Positions 18,280 through 27,176 of a stretch of DNA of 64,000 nucleotides are shown here, piece by piece. Source of the stretch: Halothiobacillus diazotrophicus (lineage in GTDB: Bacteria; Pseudomonadota; Gammaproteobacteria; Halothiobacillales; Halothiobacillaceae); contig NZ_CP016027.1 in NCBI RefSeq assembly GCF_001663815.1, positions 496,001-560,000 on the forward strand. The letters are read 5' to 3'. The position numbers and the translations under genes are program-made. The notes under the pieces were generated by a model, which was not told the DNA's origin, made no database searches, and worked only from the letters and a program-made list of their open reading frames with translations. Position 1 is the first letter of the stretch. The number at the start of each line of letters is the position of its first letter.

Positions 18280-18912
18280 ATGACAACCGGCTTGACCTAC
18301 GACCATGATGGCCTGCCACGGTGTGGGTGGTGTGCCGGTGTGGCCGCATATCCGGCTTACCACGATCAAGAATGGGGATTCCCGGTTGACGACGATACCC
18401 GTCTGTTCGAGAAGCTCTGTCTCGAAGGTTTCCAATCCGGATTGAGCTGGCGCACGATCCTGACCAAACGACCCGCCTTCCGCGCGGCTTTTGCCCATTT
18501 CGATATTGAACGCGTGGCCGCATTCACGGAATCGGATGTCCTTCGTTTGCTTGCTGATGCCGGTATCGTTCGTCACCGTGGCAAAATCGAGGCCGTCATC
18601 AACAATGCGCGGCGTGCTCTGGAGATGCGTGCCCGGCATGGATCGTTGGGGGCATTTTTTTGGCAGTACGAGCCGGATCCAGTCCATTCGCCACCGCCGC
18701 AAACCGTCTCGACCTGTGCGGAATCGGTCGCTCTGTCGAAGGCCCTCAAGAAGCTTGGCTGGAAATTCGTGGGGCCGACGACCGTCTACGCATTCATGCA
18801 GGCGATGGGGATGATCAACGATCATGTGCCGGGTTGTATCGCCAGGGAACCGGTTGACTCGGCGCGTGCGCAGTTTGTCCGGCCGCAGGGATCGGGTGCA
18901 CATGATTGTTGA
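18280..18912 (+). CDS. tag: DNA-3-methyladenine glycosylase I (Tag)
   Basis: Base-excision repair enzyme that removes 3-methyladenine. 210 residues. The zinc ligands known for E. coli Tag have counterparts: Cys in RCGWC, His in YHDQEW, and His and Cys in NDHVPGC. The active Glu sits in CLEGFQSGLSW, and IVRHRGKI and SKALKKLGWKFVGPT are conserved. AAAGGGG precedes the ATG at 18280. The C-terminus has about 20 extra residues. The stop overlaps the start of ogt by 11 bases, giving a two-gene alkylation repair operon. Confidence 0.95.
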   Translation: MTTGLTYDHDGLPRCGWCAGVAAYPAYHDQEWGFPVDDDTRLFEKLCLEGFQSGLSWRTILTKRPAFRAAFAHFDIERVAAFTESDVLRLLADAGIVRHRGKIEAVINNARRALEMRARHGSLGAFFWQYEPDPVHSPPPQTVSTCAESVALSKALKKLGWKFVGPTTVYAFMQAMGMINDHVPGCIAREPVDSARAQFVRPQGSGAHDC

Positions 18913-19531
18913 GTCCGATGATTGGCTTGCCGAAGCGTTCGATCGCGGGGAAGATTCGACTGCCAACGTGCGCAATTCGGCGCAGGCAATGTGCTTCGAT
19001 ACCGCACTTGGTCCCTGCGGGATTGCCTGGCGCTGCGTCAGTCTTGGGGGCGCCCCATTCGGAATCGAACGTCTGCAGTTACCCGAGGCCTCGGCGGATC
19101 TGACCAAACAGCGCCTGATATCGGGTTGGTCGGGGCGCTGGGTAGACTGTCCACCCCATGAAATCGCTTGTCTGATCCGACGAATCCAGCAGCATCTGCT
19201 CGGCGTGGTTCTGGATGACTTTCAGGATGTGGTCTTGTCGCTGCCTGGCGCCTCGATGTTTGCCCGCCAGGTGTACGCCGCAGCCCGCACGATTCCGCCA
19301 GGGGAATCGCTCAGTTATGGTTCCCTCGCCAGGCGCATTGCTCGACCCGGTGCGGCGCGTGCCGTCGGGCAGGTTCTTGGCAAAAACCCCGTTGGCCTGA
19401 TCATTCCCTGTCATCGCGTGCTGGCGGCAGGGCAACGTATCGGTGGGTTTTCGGCGCATGGCGGCGTTGAGACGAAAATGCGTCTGCTGGCGATCGAAGG
19501 GGGTGGGTTCTCATCCGCGAGGCATTGCTGA
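18902..19531 (+). CDS. ogt: Methylated-DNA-[protein]-cysteine S-methyltransferase (Ogt)
   Basis: Transfers the alkyl group from O6-alkylguanine (and O4-alkylthymine) to its own Cys. 209 residues. An N-terminal RNase H-like domain (to about 115) is followed by the HTH domain with IPPGESLSYGSLA, the Arg-finger region GAARAVGQVLGKNP and the active site IIPCHRV. The ATG at 18902 lies inside the end of tag. No Ada-type zinc or AraC domain, so this is the constitutive type of enzyme. Confidence 0.93.
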   Translation: MIVESDDWLAEAFDRGEDSTANVRNSAQAMCFDTALGPCGIAWRCVSLGGAPFGIERLQLPEASADLTKQRLISGWSGRWVDCPPHEIACLIRRIQQHLLGVVLDDFQDVVLSLPGASMFARQVYAAARTIPPGESLSYGSLARRIARPGAARAVGQVLGKNPVGLIIPCHRVLAAGQRIGGFSAHGGVETKMRLLAIEGGGFSSARHC

Positions 19532-19620
19532 TGCGTCAAATGCCCGCTTTACCTCGCTTGGGGGCAGAAGCTGCGGTACAGTTGCGGGCCTTCCATTCAT
19601 ACCCCTTCATGTAGCACATC

Positions 19621-20184
19621 ATGGCCGGTTCCCTATTCGATCAACTCAAGAACGTCGGACTGATCGACGAGCAGAAAGCCAGAAAGGCCAAGAAGGACAA
19701 GCATCAGCAGGCCAAGCAAAACAAGAGTCAGAAGGGCGGTAAGCATGCCGATCCCGCGCTGAGTGATACGGCGCGTCAGGCCGCTGAAGTAGCGCGTCAA
19801 AAAGCCGATCGGGATCGTCAGTTGAACCTCGAGCGCCAGCAGCAACAGGAAAAAAAGGCGGCCCAGGCAGAGATCCGGCAGATCATTGCCGCCAATAGGC
19901 TTCAAGATATTACGGGTAATCGCATCTTCTGGTTTGCGGATGGTCAGTGGCTGAAATCCCTGAGTGTCAGGCCGGAAATTCAGCAGCGCCTGGCAACAGG
20001 CAGTCTGCGCATTGCTTCGTTCGAACGGGGTTATGTCGTCATACCGCAAGTTGCGGCAGAAAAGATTCTGCAACGTGATCCGTCTGCCCTGATCCCGCCG
20101 GGTTGTGATGATGCGTCGAAGATCCCGGAAGGGGATCGAGATTATTATGCCGGGTTTCCCGTACCGGACGATCTTGGCTGGTAG
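19621..20184 (+). CDS. DUF2058 (YaiL-like) protein
   Basis: 187-residue protein of the DUF2058 family, reported to associate with nucleoprotein or ribosomal fractions in E. coli but of unclear role. It starts with the family hallmark MAGSLFDQLKNVGL. The next 80 residues are a strongly charged, Lys- and Gln-rich helix, likely coiled coil. The C-terminal half is a compact domain with FWFADGQWLKSL and YYAGFPVPDDLGW at the end. The ribosome site is weak. Follows ogt by about 90 bases. Confidence 0.85.
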   Translation: MAGSLFDQLKNVGLIDEQKARKAKKDKHQQAKQNKSQKGGKHADPALSDTARQAAEVARQKADRDRQLNLERQQQQEKKAAQAEIRQIIAANRLQDITGNRIFWFADGQWLKSLSVRPEIQQRLATGSLRIASFERGYVVIPQVAAEKILQRDPSALIPPGCDDASKIPEGDRDYYAGFPVPDDLGW

Positions 20185-20293
20185 TGCTGTCCTGCCGTTT
20201 TAGCGTGGGACCTCGGGACTGAGTGCCACAACCGGACGAGCGCCAAGCGATCGAAACAACCGGTGGTTTTCGACCGATTGCGCGTCTCGTTGT

Positions 20294-20632
20294 TTAGCGA
20301 AGTCGGATCTCCGTTTCTCCCGTGTGACGATCAATCAGCAGTTCGGTCTCGCAGTATTCCGGAAGAATGTTGAGCGGGGACGGATCATCCGTGCAACTGC
20401 AGCCGGTCACGATGCTGGTGTACTGGATGCCGAGCGTTACCTGGAGTTGCTCTTCCGATTCCGCCACAGTCAGTACCCGTACTAGCATATCGTCGTCGAG
20501 GGCGACATTGCCCTGACTCAAGCCTTTCTGCAGCGGCAGCCCACGTGCGCCCAGCTGTTTGACCGCGGCACAAAGGCGTGGCGCGAATTCATCTGAGGGC
20601 CACAAGTTCAGGATGATTGAGAAATTGGGCAT
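20294..20632 (-). CDS. Hypothetical protein
   Basis: 112 residues, no recognised family. Starts MPNFSIILNLWPSDEFA; includes a TGCSCTDD motif and ends EIRLR. Two nearby Cys could bind metal but that is speculation. The layout (long hydrophobic strands at both ends) suggests a small alpha/beta fold. GGGAGC about 6 bases before the ATG at 20632 supports the start. It converges with the DUF2058 gene and lies downstream of the terminator of the tRNA transcript. Confidence 0.65.
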   Translation of the reverse strand: MPNFSIILNLWPSDEFAPRLCAAVKQLGARGLPLQKGLSQGNVALDDDMLVRVLTVAESEEQLQVTLGIQYTSIVTGCSCTDDPSPLNILPEYCETELLIDRHTGETEIRLR

Positions 20633-20770
20633 GTCGGTGCTCCCGTGCGAATGGCTGACTTGATGAATACGACTTCATGCAGGAAACGGTTTCATGACTT
20701 CAGCCATCCTTGTCGCGCCGGGGTGCTCATCCTTTTCCCTTCAAGCTACCGCACCGTACACGAGGCCATG

Positions 20771-20805
20771 AAAAAAAGGCCGCGAGTGCTGCTCCGACGG
20801 CCTTT
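20771..20805 (-). terminator. Rho-independent terminator downstream of tRNA-Thr
   Basis: On the minus strand AAAGGCCG is followed by a 13-base loop region and CGGCCTTTTTTT. The stem and the T run of seven make a good terminator for the tRNA-Thr transcript, about 45 bases after its CCA end. Confidence 0.85.
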
Positions 20806-20850
20806 CAATCGTTTTTCTTGCCTTTGTCCACCAATGGCAATGTTGTGAGA

Positions 20851-20926
20851 TGGTGCCGGCAAGAGGAGTCGAACCCCCGACCTTCGCATTACGAATGCGC
20901 TGCTCTACCAACTGAGCTATGCCGGC
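20851..20926 (-). tRNA. tRNA-Thr (anticodon CGU)
   Basis: Minus-strand cloverleaf of 76 bases with encoded CCA. Acceptor GCCGGCA pairs with TGCCGGC. The D-arm contains GCTCAGTTGGTAGAGC. The anticodon loop TTCGTAA gives CGT, reading ACG. The T-arm contains GGTTCGACTCC. Discriminator A. It lies downstream of the thaumatin-like gene and is followed by a terminator. Confidence 0.95.
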
Positions 20927-20998
20927 ATCGAGCGGCGAATTTTCCTGATCTCGCGGCGAATGTCAACGGACGCGCCGCCTGCCATGCTTATGACGACA

Positions 20999-23575
20999 TC
21001 AGTTGAACGTGTCCGACGTGTTGGAAATACGAATGGTGTAGTTCTGGTTGTTGCTGCCGTCCTGGATCAGATCTTTCTCGCAGGTGAAGGTTGAGGACAT
21101 GTCGTCAAAGGGGTAGGTGTAACAGGTCGGGCAGGCCTGTTTGAGCCAGGTGATGGTCGGCAGGACATCTTTAACCCAAGCGGGGCCTTGGGTCGTGTAA
21201 GTCACGGCGGGGGTTGTGATGCCGGCCCAGTTCGTACCGCCGCAGGCCATGACGGCCGGCTGGCCCGTCGGGGCCGGATCGGTATAGGCACTGAAGCTGT
21301 TGTTGATGCAGAGCTGAAGATCGCTGACGGCAATACTGGATTGGCCGTTGAATGGCGGGCTGATGGCATTCTGTGTCGTGAAATCGAACGGCGCCTGATT
21401 CAGATATTGCGTGTTCTGATTGCCGTTCCAGCCCCAGATTTGATCTGCCGTGGCCCAGGAAACGAAGTTGCCACAGACACGTTCGGCAGCGGCAAAGGTG
21501 AATTGGCCGCTTAGGACCTTGCTCTTGTTCCAGCCACAGACCGGGCCACTGCTTCCCGTTGTGGACGTACAGATCGACTGCGTGGTGCAAGGGGTCGGTG
21601 TTGGCGCGGTGCCCGGGTCCACGATGGCGAAATAGGAGCTGGGGCTGTCTGACACCGCGGTTGTCTGGCCCGGTGGGAAACTGGCCGTGGTCGGTGCGAA
21701 GGCCCAACTGCTGTTCGGCAGCGTCGCCGAAACACCCATGGGTGGAACGCGTTCGCCCGGTGTACCGCAAGCATAGTTCTTGGCAGTCGAAACGGGATCC
21801 GTCGGACCGAACGCGAGGCCATAGTTCGCGCCATTGATGATCGAGACGTCGTAATAGTCGACGGTATTGTGCTGATAGGTCACTTCTGCCAACGAATTGG
21901 CCGCATAGGCCGGGCCGGTGCCGGGTGTCTCGATGCTAGCCGGGCAGTTGCCGCCGGGGCATTGCTGTACGTAGTAGTTGCCGGACCACTGGATCTGTTG
22001 CGGTCCCGTGGTGATTCCCGACCATTGCGGGATGAACAGGGTGGTCGATGCGCCGGGCTGACCGGCGGGCGGGAGGATGCCCGTGCCGTTGGCGAAGGCG
22101 GGTTTGTCCCAGAAGCACATATAGGGCGTCTTGCCTTTCGCGACGCCGGCACCGCCCTGTACGCAGGTCGAACCGATTGGGCAGGCGTTCTTGCCGTTCG
22201 AGGTCGGTCCGCAATACGACTGTGCGCCTGCCTTGGTTCGTGCCGGGTTGGTCGGGTCCACGCCCGGGGCCACGGCATTGGGGGCGGTATAGGCATTGGC
22301 GGAGCCTGCATTGACGCCAATGGCGACCGTATCCGTCGAATCGTTGGCGAATGTGATGGTTCTACCCGTGGTCAATGCACTGTTGTCCATCAACTTCAGG
22401 TTGACCGTCTTTGGAAAGTTGGGCATCGCCAGAAGCAGTCCCACCTGATTGTTGGATTGGGACGGAGGAACCAGGGTGACGGCCACGGAAAGCGAGGCAT
22501 CCAGACCAGCCGCTGTGCCTTTAAGTGGCAGCAGACCATAGCCGCAGGATGTGACGGAACTTGCGTAGGAAGCGGGGCTGGTATTGTCCAGCGCCAAGGC
22601 ACAGGTCACCGATGGCATTGTCTGCATGGATGACGGACTGTTTGAACCGTCGGGATAGGCGTAGAAGACCAGCGCGGATGGATCCTGACTGGTAACGGTC
22701 ACCCAGTACGCGGATTGCGCCAGGGTGTCGTCTTTCAGGTACACGAACAGCGGGGCCTTCATGCCCAGATAGATCTGGCCGGAACCGTTTTGCGAGGCAA
22801 CGTGGATCGTGCCGGGCGATTGGTCGGGATTGCCATTCCAGGTGATGGTGACGTTATCCTGCGGACCGAAGGGGGCGTTGACACCGGCGACCCAGCTGCC
22901 GGTTGGCTGGATGGTCGTGGTGAAGCTTTTCTTCGAGGTGACCAGCGTTGCATCAATGGTTCCGCTGAGCGTGCAGGTCGGTGCATCGGTGGTCAGGGCG
23001 CACTGCTGAACACCGCCGTTGGCGTAGGAGATGCCCGGGACCGGATTCATCAGAACGGTCAGCGGGTTGTCGTTGGGGATCTTCTTGCTGGTTGTACCGG
23101 TGGCCGGGGTCAGCTGGACCGTGATGGAGAAGGGATAGCCGATGCTGGCGCCGGAATAGAAGGACTGCGTTGCCGACGTGACGGAAATCGTGCCATAGGG
23201 GTTCGTGGGCGGGGTGACCGACGTGGCTACCTGACTGCGGGCATACCCGTCGGCCTCGGCCAGCAGCACGGTCGATCCGGCCTGTTTGCCGAAGACGGTC
23301 ACCGTGCACGGGTCCGCGCCCGACGACAGCACGCAGCTGTTCGGGGCGACGTATGCGATCGTGGGATCCGCCACGCTCAGGGTGATTTTTCGATTGATCC
23401 CCCCATTGTTGCCGGACAGTGTGACCGGAACGGTTCGTGCTTCGCCGGCGCGTACTTCAACGCTATCTGAGCCGATCTGAATCGTACCCGTGGAATTCGA
23501 CGTACCGCTACCCTGGCAGCCGGTGAGGAAGATTACTGCCGTCACCAGCAGTGCGCGCGTCATTGCTCCAGTCAT
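20999..23575 (-). CDS. Large lipoprotein with Ig-like repeats and a thaumatin-like domain
   Basis: 858-residue surface or periplasmic lipoprotein. The signal peptide ends in the lipobox FLTGC (Cys near residue 20). Residues about 30-370 form at least three beta-rich segments that look Ig-like, each opening with a G-T-I-x-V/I strand (GTIQIGSD, GTISVTSA, GTIHVASQ). From about residue 403 I see a thaumatin-family domain: a TITFANDSTDTVAI strand at its start, GGNCPAS, SLAEVTY, DYYDVSIINGANYGL, and the Cys-rich C-terminal CPTCYTYPFDDMSSTFTC. Many Cys pairs agree with an exported disulfide-bonded fold. Thaumatin-like proteins in eukaryotes are defence proteins, some binding or cutting beta-glucan; the bacterial role is unknown. 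The preceding gene is a DUF455 protein. Confidence 0.8.
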   Translation of the reverse strand: MTGAMTRALLVTAVIFLTGCQGSGTSNSTGTIQIGSDSVEVRAGEARTVPVTLSGNNGGINRKITLSVADPTIAYVAPNSCVLSSGADPCTVTVFGKQAGSTVLLAEADGYARSQVATSVTPPTNPYGTISVTSATQSFYSGASIGYPFSITVQLTPATGTTSKKIPNDNPLTVLMNPVPGISYANGGVQQCALTTDAPTCTLSGTIDATLVTSKKSFTTTIQPTGSWVAGVNAPFGPQDNVTITWNGNPDQSPGTIHVASQNGSGQIYLGMKAPLFVYLKDDTLAQSAYWVTVTSQDPSALVFYAYPDGSNSPSSMQTMPSVTCALALDNTSPASYASSVTSCGYGLLPLKGTAAGLDASLSVAVTLVPPSQSNNQVGLLLAMPNFPKTVNLKLMDNSALTTGRTITFANDSTDTVAIGVNAGSANAYTAPNAVAPGVDPTNPARTKAGAQSYCGPTSNGKNACPIGSTCVQGGAGVAKGKTPYMCFWDKPAFANGTGILPPAGQPGASTTLFIPQWSGITTGPQQIQWSGNYYVQQCPGGNCPASIETPGTGPAYAANSLAEVTYQHNTVDYYDVSIINGANYGLAFGPTDPVSTAKNYACGTPGERVPPMGVSATLPNSSWAFAPTTASFPPGQTTAVSDSPSSYFAIVDPGTAPTPTPCTTQSICTSTTGSSGPVCGWNKSKVLSGQFTFAAAERVCGNFVSWATADQIWGWNGNQNTQYLNQAPFDFTTQNAISPPFNGQSSIAVSDLQLCINNSFSAYTDPAPTGQPAVMACGGTNWAGITTPAVTYTTQGPAWVKDVLPTITWLKQACPTCYTYPFDDMSSTFTCEKDLIQDGSNNQNYTIRISNTSDTFN

Positions 23576-23737
23576 GGCCTGTCCCTGTTTTTACGTTATG
23601 TGTGTGGGGTTATTTTGGCGGCTCGCTTCACTCATGCTAGCAGTGCCCTAATTGCCGGGCAATCAAGGGTTTTCATGGGCAGGCTATGCAATCGTGCGGG
23701 CTGCTACGGCCCGGGGCGGGTGGATGGGGGCCGGGTG

Positions 23738-24589
23738 TCAGGTCAGTCGTGCCAGGGTTTCCGCTTCCATCGCTTTCAGATCCGCCATTTCCTCGGGTGA
23801 AAAGCCGGCGGCCAGACGCCCCGGCTCGTCGTAGGGACCGCGAATGCGCCCCTGCATGTATTCGTTCAGAAGATCGCGGAACGTGGTACGCGGGTCCACG
23901 CCGCGGGCCTCGGCACAATGCCGGAACCATCGGGTACCGATTTCCACGTGTCCGATTTCATCGCGGTAAATGACGTCGAGGATGGCAACGAGCGCCGTGT
24001 CGCCGGCGGCTTGCAACTTTTCAGATATGGCCGGCGTGACGTCCAATCCTCGGGCCTCGAGGACACGCGGGACGAGGGCCATGCGCACCATGACGTCGTG
24101 ATCCGTGGCACATACGGTCTCCCACAGGCTGTTGTGGGCGGGGAAATCGCCATAGGCGCAGCCGTGGACAGCGAGGTAGTCGGCCAGAAGCAGAAAGTGA
24201 CGACCTTCCTCCGCAGCCACCTGCAGCCAGTCCCGGTAGTAGCCCGGTGGCATGTCGTCGAAGCGATAGACGGCATCCAGCGCAATATTGATCGCGTTGA
24301 ACTCAATATGGGCAAAGGCATGCGCCATGGCATTTCGGCCAGCCTGGGTGTGCGTGATGCGTCGGGGGAGGTCTCGGGGCGGGACGAGTTCCGGGCGAGC
24401 CGGACGGCCGGGATCGGGAATGTGTTGCACCGGTTCGGTTCGAAGCGCGATTTGACCCTGGTGAAAGTCTGCCAATCCACATTCCCGATACAACAGCCCG
24501 GCTTCCGTCGCCTTGGCGAACGGATCGGTCATCATGAGCAGATCGCGGGCACGATCGCGAACATAACGAGGTATGGCGTCTTCCATCAT
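23738..24589 (-). CDS. DUF455 ferritin-like protein
   Basis: About 283 residues, DUF455 family, a ferritin-like four-helix protein whose reaction is not established. Likely di-iron ligands appear as Glu and His in AFAHIEFNAINIALDA, EEGRHFLLLADYL and RDEIGHVEIGTRWF, the usual ExxH pattern. The C-terminus (GPYDEPGRLAAGF) is also typical. Start at one of two adjacent ATG (24589 or 24586), 19 bases after the ModE-like gene, so the two probably share a transcript. Confidence 0.85.
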   Translation of the reverse strand: MMEDAIPRYVRDRARDLLMMTDPFAKATEAGLLYRECGLADFHQGQIALRTEPVQHIPDPGRPARPELVPPRDLPRRITHTQAGRNAMAHAFAHIEFNAINIALDAVYRFDDMPPGYYRDWLQVAAEEGRHFLLLADYLAVHGCAYGDFPAHNSLWETVCATDHDVMVRMALVPRVLEARGLDVTPAISEKLQAAGDTALVAILDVIYRDEIGHVEIGTRWFRHCAEARGVDPRTTFRDLLNEYMQGRIRGPYDEPGRLAAGFSPEEMADLKAMEAETLARLT

Positions 24590-24608
24590 CGGATGCGGTT
24601 TGTTCGTT

Positions 24609-24989
24609 TCAGAGAGTGATGGCCTGCGTGCGTTGCGCGACGAAAGCCTGCAGATCACGCTCGAAGGCGCGGTACTGTTCAATGGCGGCCCGGCCGGCTT
24701 CCGTCAGCGTGGCATGCCCGCCGCCAGCGCCGCCGACTTCCTTGGTGACATAGGGCAGGGGGCCGAGCTGATTCACTTCCTCAATGAGGGTCCAGGCACG
24801 CTTATAGGACATGTTCAGGGTTTTGGCCGCCTGGCTGATGGAGCCGAGTTCGTCGATCAATTCCATCAGGCGCACCTTGCCGATCCCGAGATAATTCTGC
24901 TGATCGTCGGCGATCAGCCAGAATCGGGCATGCACTTGGGGGCTGTAGGCGTCGCCCGGCAGGCGGTCTCGGCGGGATTTTTTCGGCAT
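24609..24989 (-). CDS. ModE-type winged-helix regulator without Mo-binding domain
   Basis: 126-residue DNA-binding protein like the N-terminal domain of ModE. The helix-turn-helix lies around LGSISQAAKTLNMSYKRAW, followed by a wing with GGAGGGHATLTEAGR. The C-terminal molybdate-binding (MOP) domains of full ModE are missing. No molybdate transport genes are seen nearby, so metal sensing is uncertain. AAGGA precedes the ATG at 24989. It is divergent from roxA and may regulate the DUF455 operon. Confidence 0.85.
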   Translation of the reverse strand: MPKKSRRDRLPGDAYSPQVHARFWLIADDQQNYLGIGKVRLMELIDELGSISQAAKTLNMSYKRAWTLIEEVNQLGPLPYVTKEVGGAGGGHATLTEAGRAAIEQYRAFERDLQAFVAQRTQAITL

Positions 24990-25118
24990 GGTGTGATCCT
25001 TGGACGCAGAGCGGCATCATAACCGACTCGAAGGCCTTCCATGAACCATGCCGGTCGTCGCGCTGGGCTGGTACACTGCGCCCTGATTTTCATTTCCAGC
25101 AACGGCGGGACAGGTCAA

Positions 25119-26300
25119 ATGGCACAGATTCTGGGTAAATTTTCGCCGGAAGACTTCTTGCGACACTACTGGCAGAAGAAGCCGCTTCTGATCCGGCAGG
25201 CGATTCCGGATTTCGTCTCGCCGCTGAGCCCCGAGGAACTCGCGGGTTTGGCCTGCGAAGAGGACGTTCCGGCGCGCCTGATTCTCGAATCGGCCGGAGA
25301 GCGTCCCTGGATGCTGCGCCATGGTCCGTTCGTCGAATCCGATTTCACCAGCCTCCCGGAATCCGGATACTCCCTGCTGGTCACCGATTGTGAAAAACTG
25401 ATTCCCGACCTGATGAACCTGGTCGAGCGATTCCGGTTCATTCCCGACTGGCGCATCGACGACCTGATGATTTCGTACGCACCGGCCGGCGGCTCGGTGG
25501 GCGCCCATATCGACGAATATGATGTGTTCCTGCTTCAGGCTCATGGTACACGCCGCTGGATGATCGAATATCCGCCCAGGAATACGGATTTCGTCCCCGA
25601 TCTCGATATTCGTCTCCTTGAATGTTTCGAACCGACCGAGGAGTGGATCCTGGAGCCAGGAGACATGTTGTATCTGCCGCCAGGCGTGCCGCACCATGGT
25701 GTGGCTGTCGATGACTGCATGACGTTTTCCATCGGTTTCCGTGCGCCGCTGCTTCAGGAACTCGCCAGTGGCGTCACGGATCGGCTCATTACCCGTATGG
25801 ATGCAACCGCCCGCTTTTCCGATCCCGACTTGAAGGTTGCCGCCAATCCCGGTGCGCTGGCCGCCCCGACACGGACGAAGCTGCGTGCATTGCTGCATGA
25901 GGTGCTCAACCAGGAGGATGCGGTGCTGGATCAACTGATTGCCGAAACCTTGAGCGAGCGGCCCATCGATCATGCGGGTTTCTATCCAGAAAATGAGGCT
26001 CTTACCGCATCCGAATTGCGGGCCATCCTCGAGGACGGTGAAGAAACGCTGATGCGTACGCCGGCCGCACGTATGATTCTTCTGGATGGTCCGGCCGGCG
26101 CCGGTGTGCTGGCCTATGATGGGCAGAGCCTGTCCCTGCACGCCGATGCATTGCCGTTGGCACAGATTCTGACGCGCAAGGTGTTTTATGATTCGGCAGA
26201 GATTCTTGCCGCGACAGAATCGGAATCCGCCGCGATCCTGCTTTCACGCCTGTTTGAGGCCGGTATCGTGCAATGGCATCCGCATCTGCTCGAAGACTGA
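25119..26300 (+). CDS. roxA: Ribosomal protein L16 arginine hydroxylase RoxA (YcfD)
   Basis: Fe(II)/2-oxoglutarate dioxygenase of the cupin JmjC type that hydroxylates an Arg of ribosomal protein uL16. 393 residues. The N-terminal pattern FLRHYWQKKPLLIR is diagnostic. Iron ligands fall in GAHIDEYDVF (HxD) and the distal His in PPGVPHHGVAV. The C-terminal winged-helix dimer domain follows. The ATG at 25119 is preceded by GGCGGGACAGG; a longer frame from 25041 is not supported. Divergent from the ModE-like gene. Confidence 0.92.
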   Translation: MAQILGKFSPEDFLRHYWQKKPLLIRQAIPDFVSPLSPEELAGLACEEDVPARLILESAGERPWMLRHGPFVESDFTSLPESGYSLLVTDCEKLIPDLMNLVERFRFIPDWRIDDLMISYAPAGGSVGAHIDEYDVFLLQAHGTRRWMIEYPPRNTDFVPDLDIRLLECFEPTEEWILEPGDMLYLPPGVPHHGVAVDDCMTFSIGFRAPLLQELASGVTDRLITRMDATARFSDPDLKVAANPGALAAPTRTKLRALLHEVLNQEDAVLDQLIAETLSERPIDHAGFYPENEALTASELRAILEDGEETLMRTPAARMILLDGPAGAGVLAYDGQSLSLHADALPLAQILTRKVFYDSAEILAATESESAAILLSRLFEAGIVQWHPHLLED

Positions 26301-26384
26301 ACGTGTTGTGCCCGTATGCGCCATCACGTGATCTGGCACCGATTATTGACCTGATATCGAACTATTTCGGGAGGTAGCTTCGCC

Positions 26385-27176
26385 ATGGAACAGCCATCTA
26401 GACTCAGCGCGCCTGTCGTGATCGTCGGCCTGGGAGAAATCGGTCTGGTGTTTGCGCAGGGATTGTTGAAAAACGGTCATCCGGTGCTGCCGGTCACCCG
26501 GGAGCAGTCCTTGCCGAAAATCCTGGCGAGTGTGCCCGATGCGCTGGCGCTGCTCGTATCGGTTGCGGAAAAGGATCTGGATGCGGTGCTCGCGCAGGTG
26601 CCGGCAGACTGGCACGAGCGGCTGATTCTCATTCAGAACGAGTTGTTGCCCAAGGATTGGAAGCGTTTCGGCATCGAGCATCCTACCGTGGCCTCCATCT
26701 GGTTCGAGAAGAAACCCGGGAAGCTCGTAAAGCAACTCATGCCCAGTCCGGTCTGGGGACCGAAGGCGGGACTCGTCGAGATGGCGTTGAGCGGGGTCGG
26801 TCTCGAGGCACGGATCGTCGATACCTCCGAAGAGATGCTGGAAGAGCTGGTGATCAAGAACGTGTACATACTCACCACCAATATCGCCGGACTTCAGGTT
26901 GGCGGCGATGTATCCGGCCTCTGGCAGGATCATGAAGATCTTGCCCGGGGCATTGCCGATGAAGTTATCGATATCCAGGAGCGACTGGTCGGAATGGCGC
27001 TCACGCCGGAACCGCTGATCGAGGGCATGTTGGCCGGTTTTGAGGGGGATCCCGAACACCCCTGCAAGGGACGCACGGCCGAAGCGCGTCTGCGTCGGGC
27101 CCTGGAACAGGCACGTTCGCTGAACGTACCCACGCCTCGGATGGATGCGATTGCCGCCTCCTGTCTGTCGGGATGA
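26385..27176 (+). CDS. PanE/ApbA-like Rossmann-fold protein
   Basis: 263-residue protein resembling ketopantoate reductase. The N-terminus has the dinucleotide motif VIVGLGEIGLVFAQGL (GxGxxG). The rest is helical as in the PanE family, ending with VPTPRMDAIAASC, where PanE has TPxxD near the substrate helix. Catalytic Lys and Glu are not certain from reading alone. GGGAGGT precedes the ATG. It overlaps the chorismatase gene by ATGA, so it may act on a related metabolite rather than ketopantoate. Confidence 0.7.
   Translation: MEQPSRLSAPVVIVGLGEIGLVFAQGLLKNGHPVLPVTREQSLPKILASVPDALALLVSVAEKDLDAVLAQVPADWHERLILIQNELLPKDWKRFGIEHPTVASIWFEKKPGKLVKQLMPSPVWGPKAGLVEMALSGVGLEARIVDTSEEMLEELVIKNVYILTTNIAGLQVGGDVSGLWQDHEDLARGIADEVIDIQERLVGMALTPEPLIEGMLAGFEGDPEHPCKGRTAEARLRRALEQARSLNVPTPRMDAIAASCLSG

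Noticed and set aside
18103-19107. N-terminal extension of the bestrophin-like frame
   Set aside because: The open frame continues 335 codons upstream but is antisense to tag and ogt, lacks any domain, and a good ribosome site lies at the internal ATG 18102.
25017-26141. 374-codon minus-strand frame
   Set aside because: Antisense to roxA, which has the full cupin motif set.
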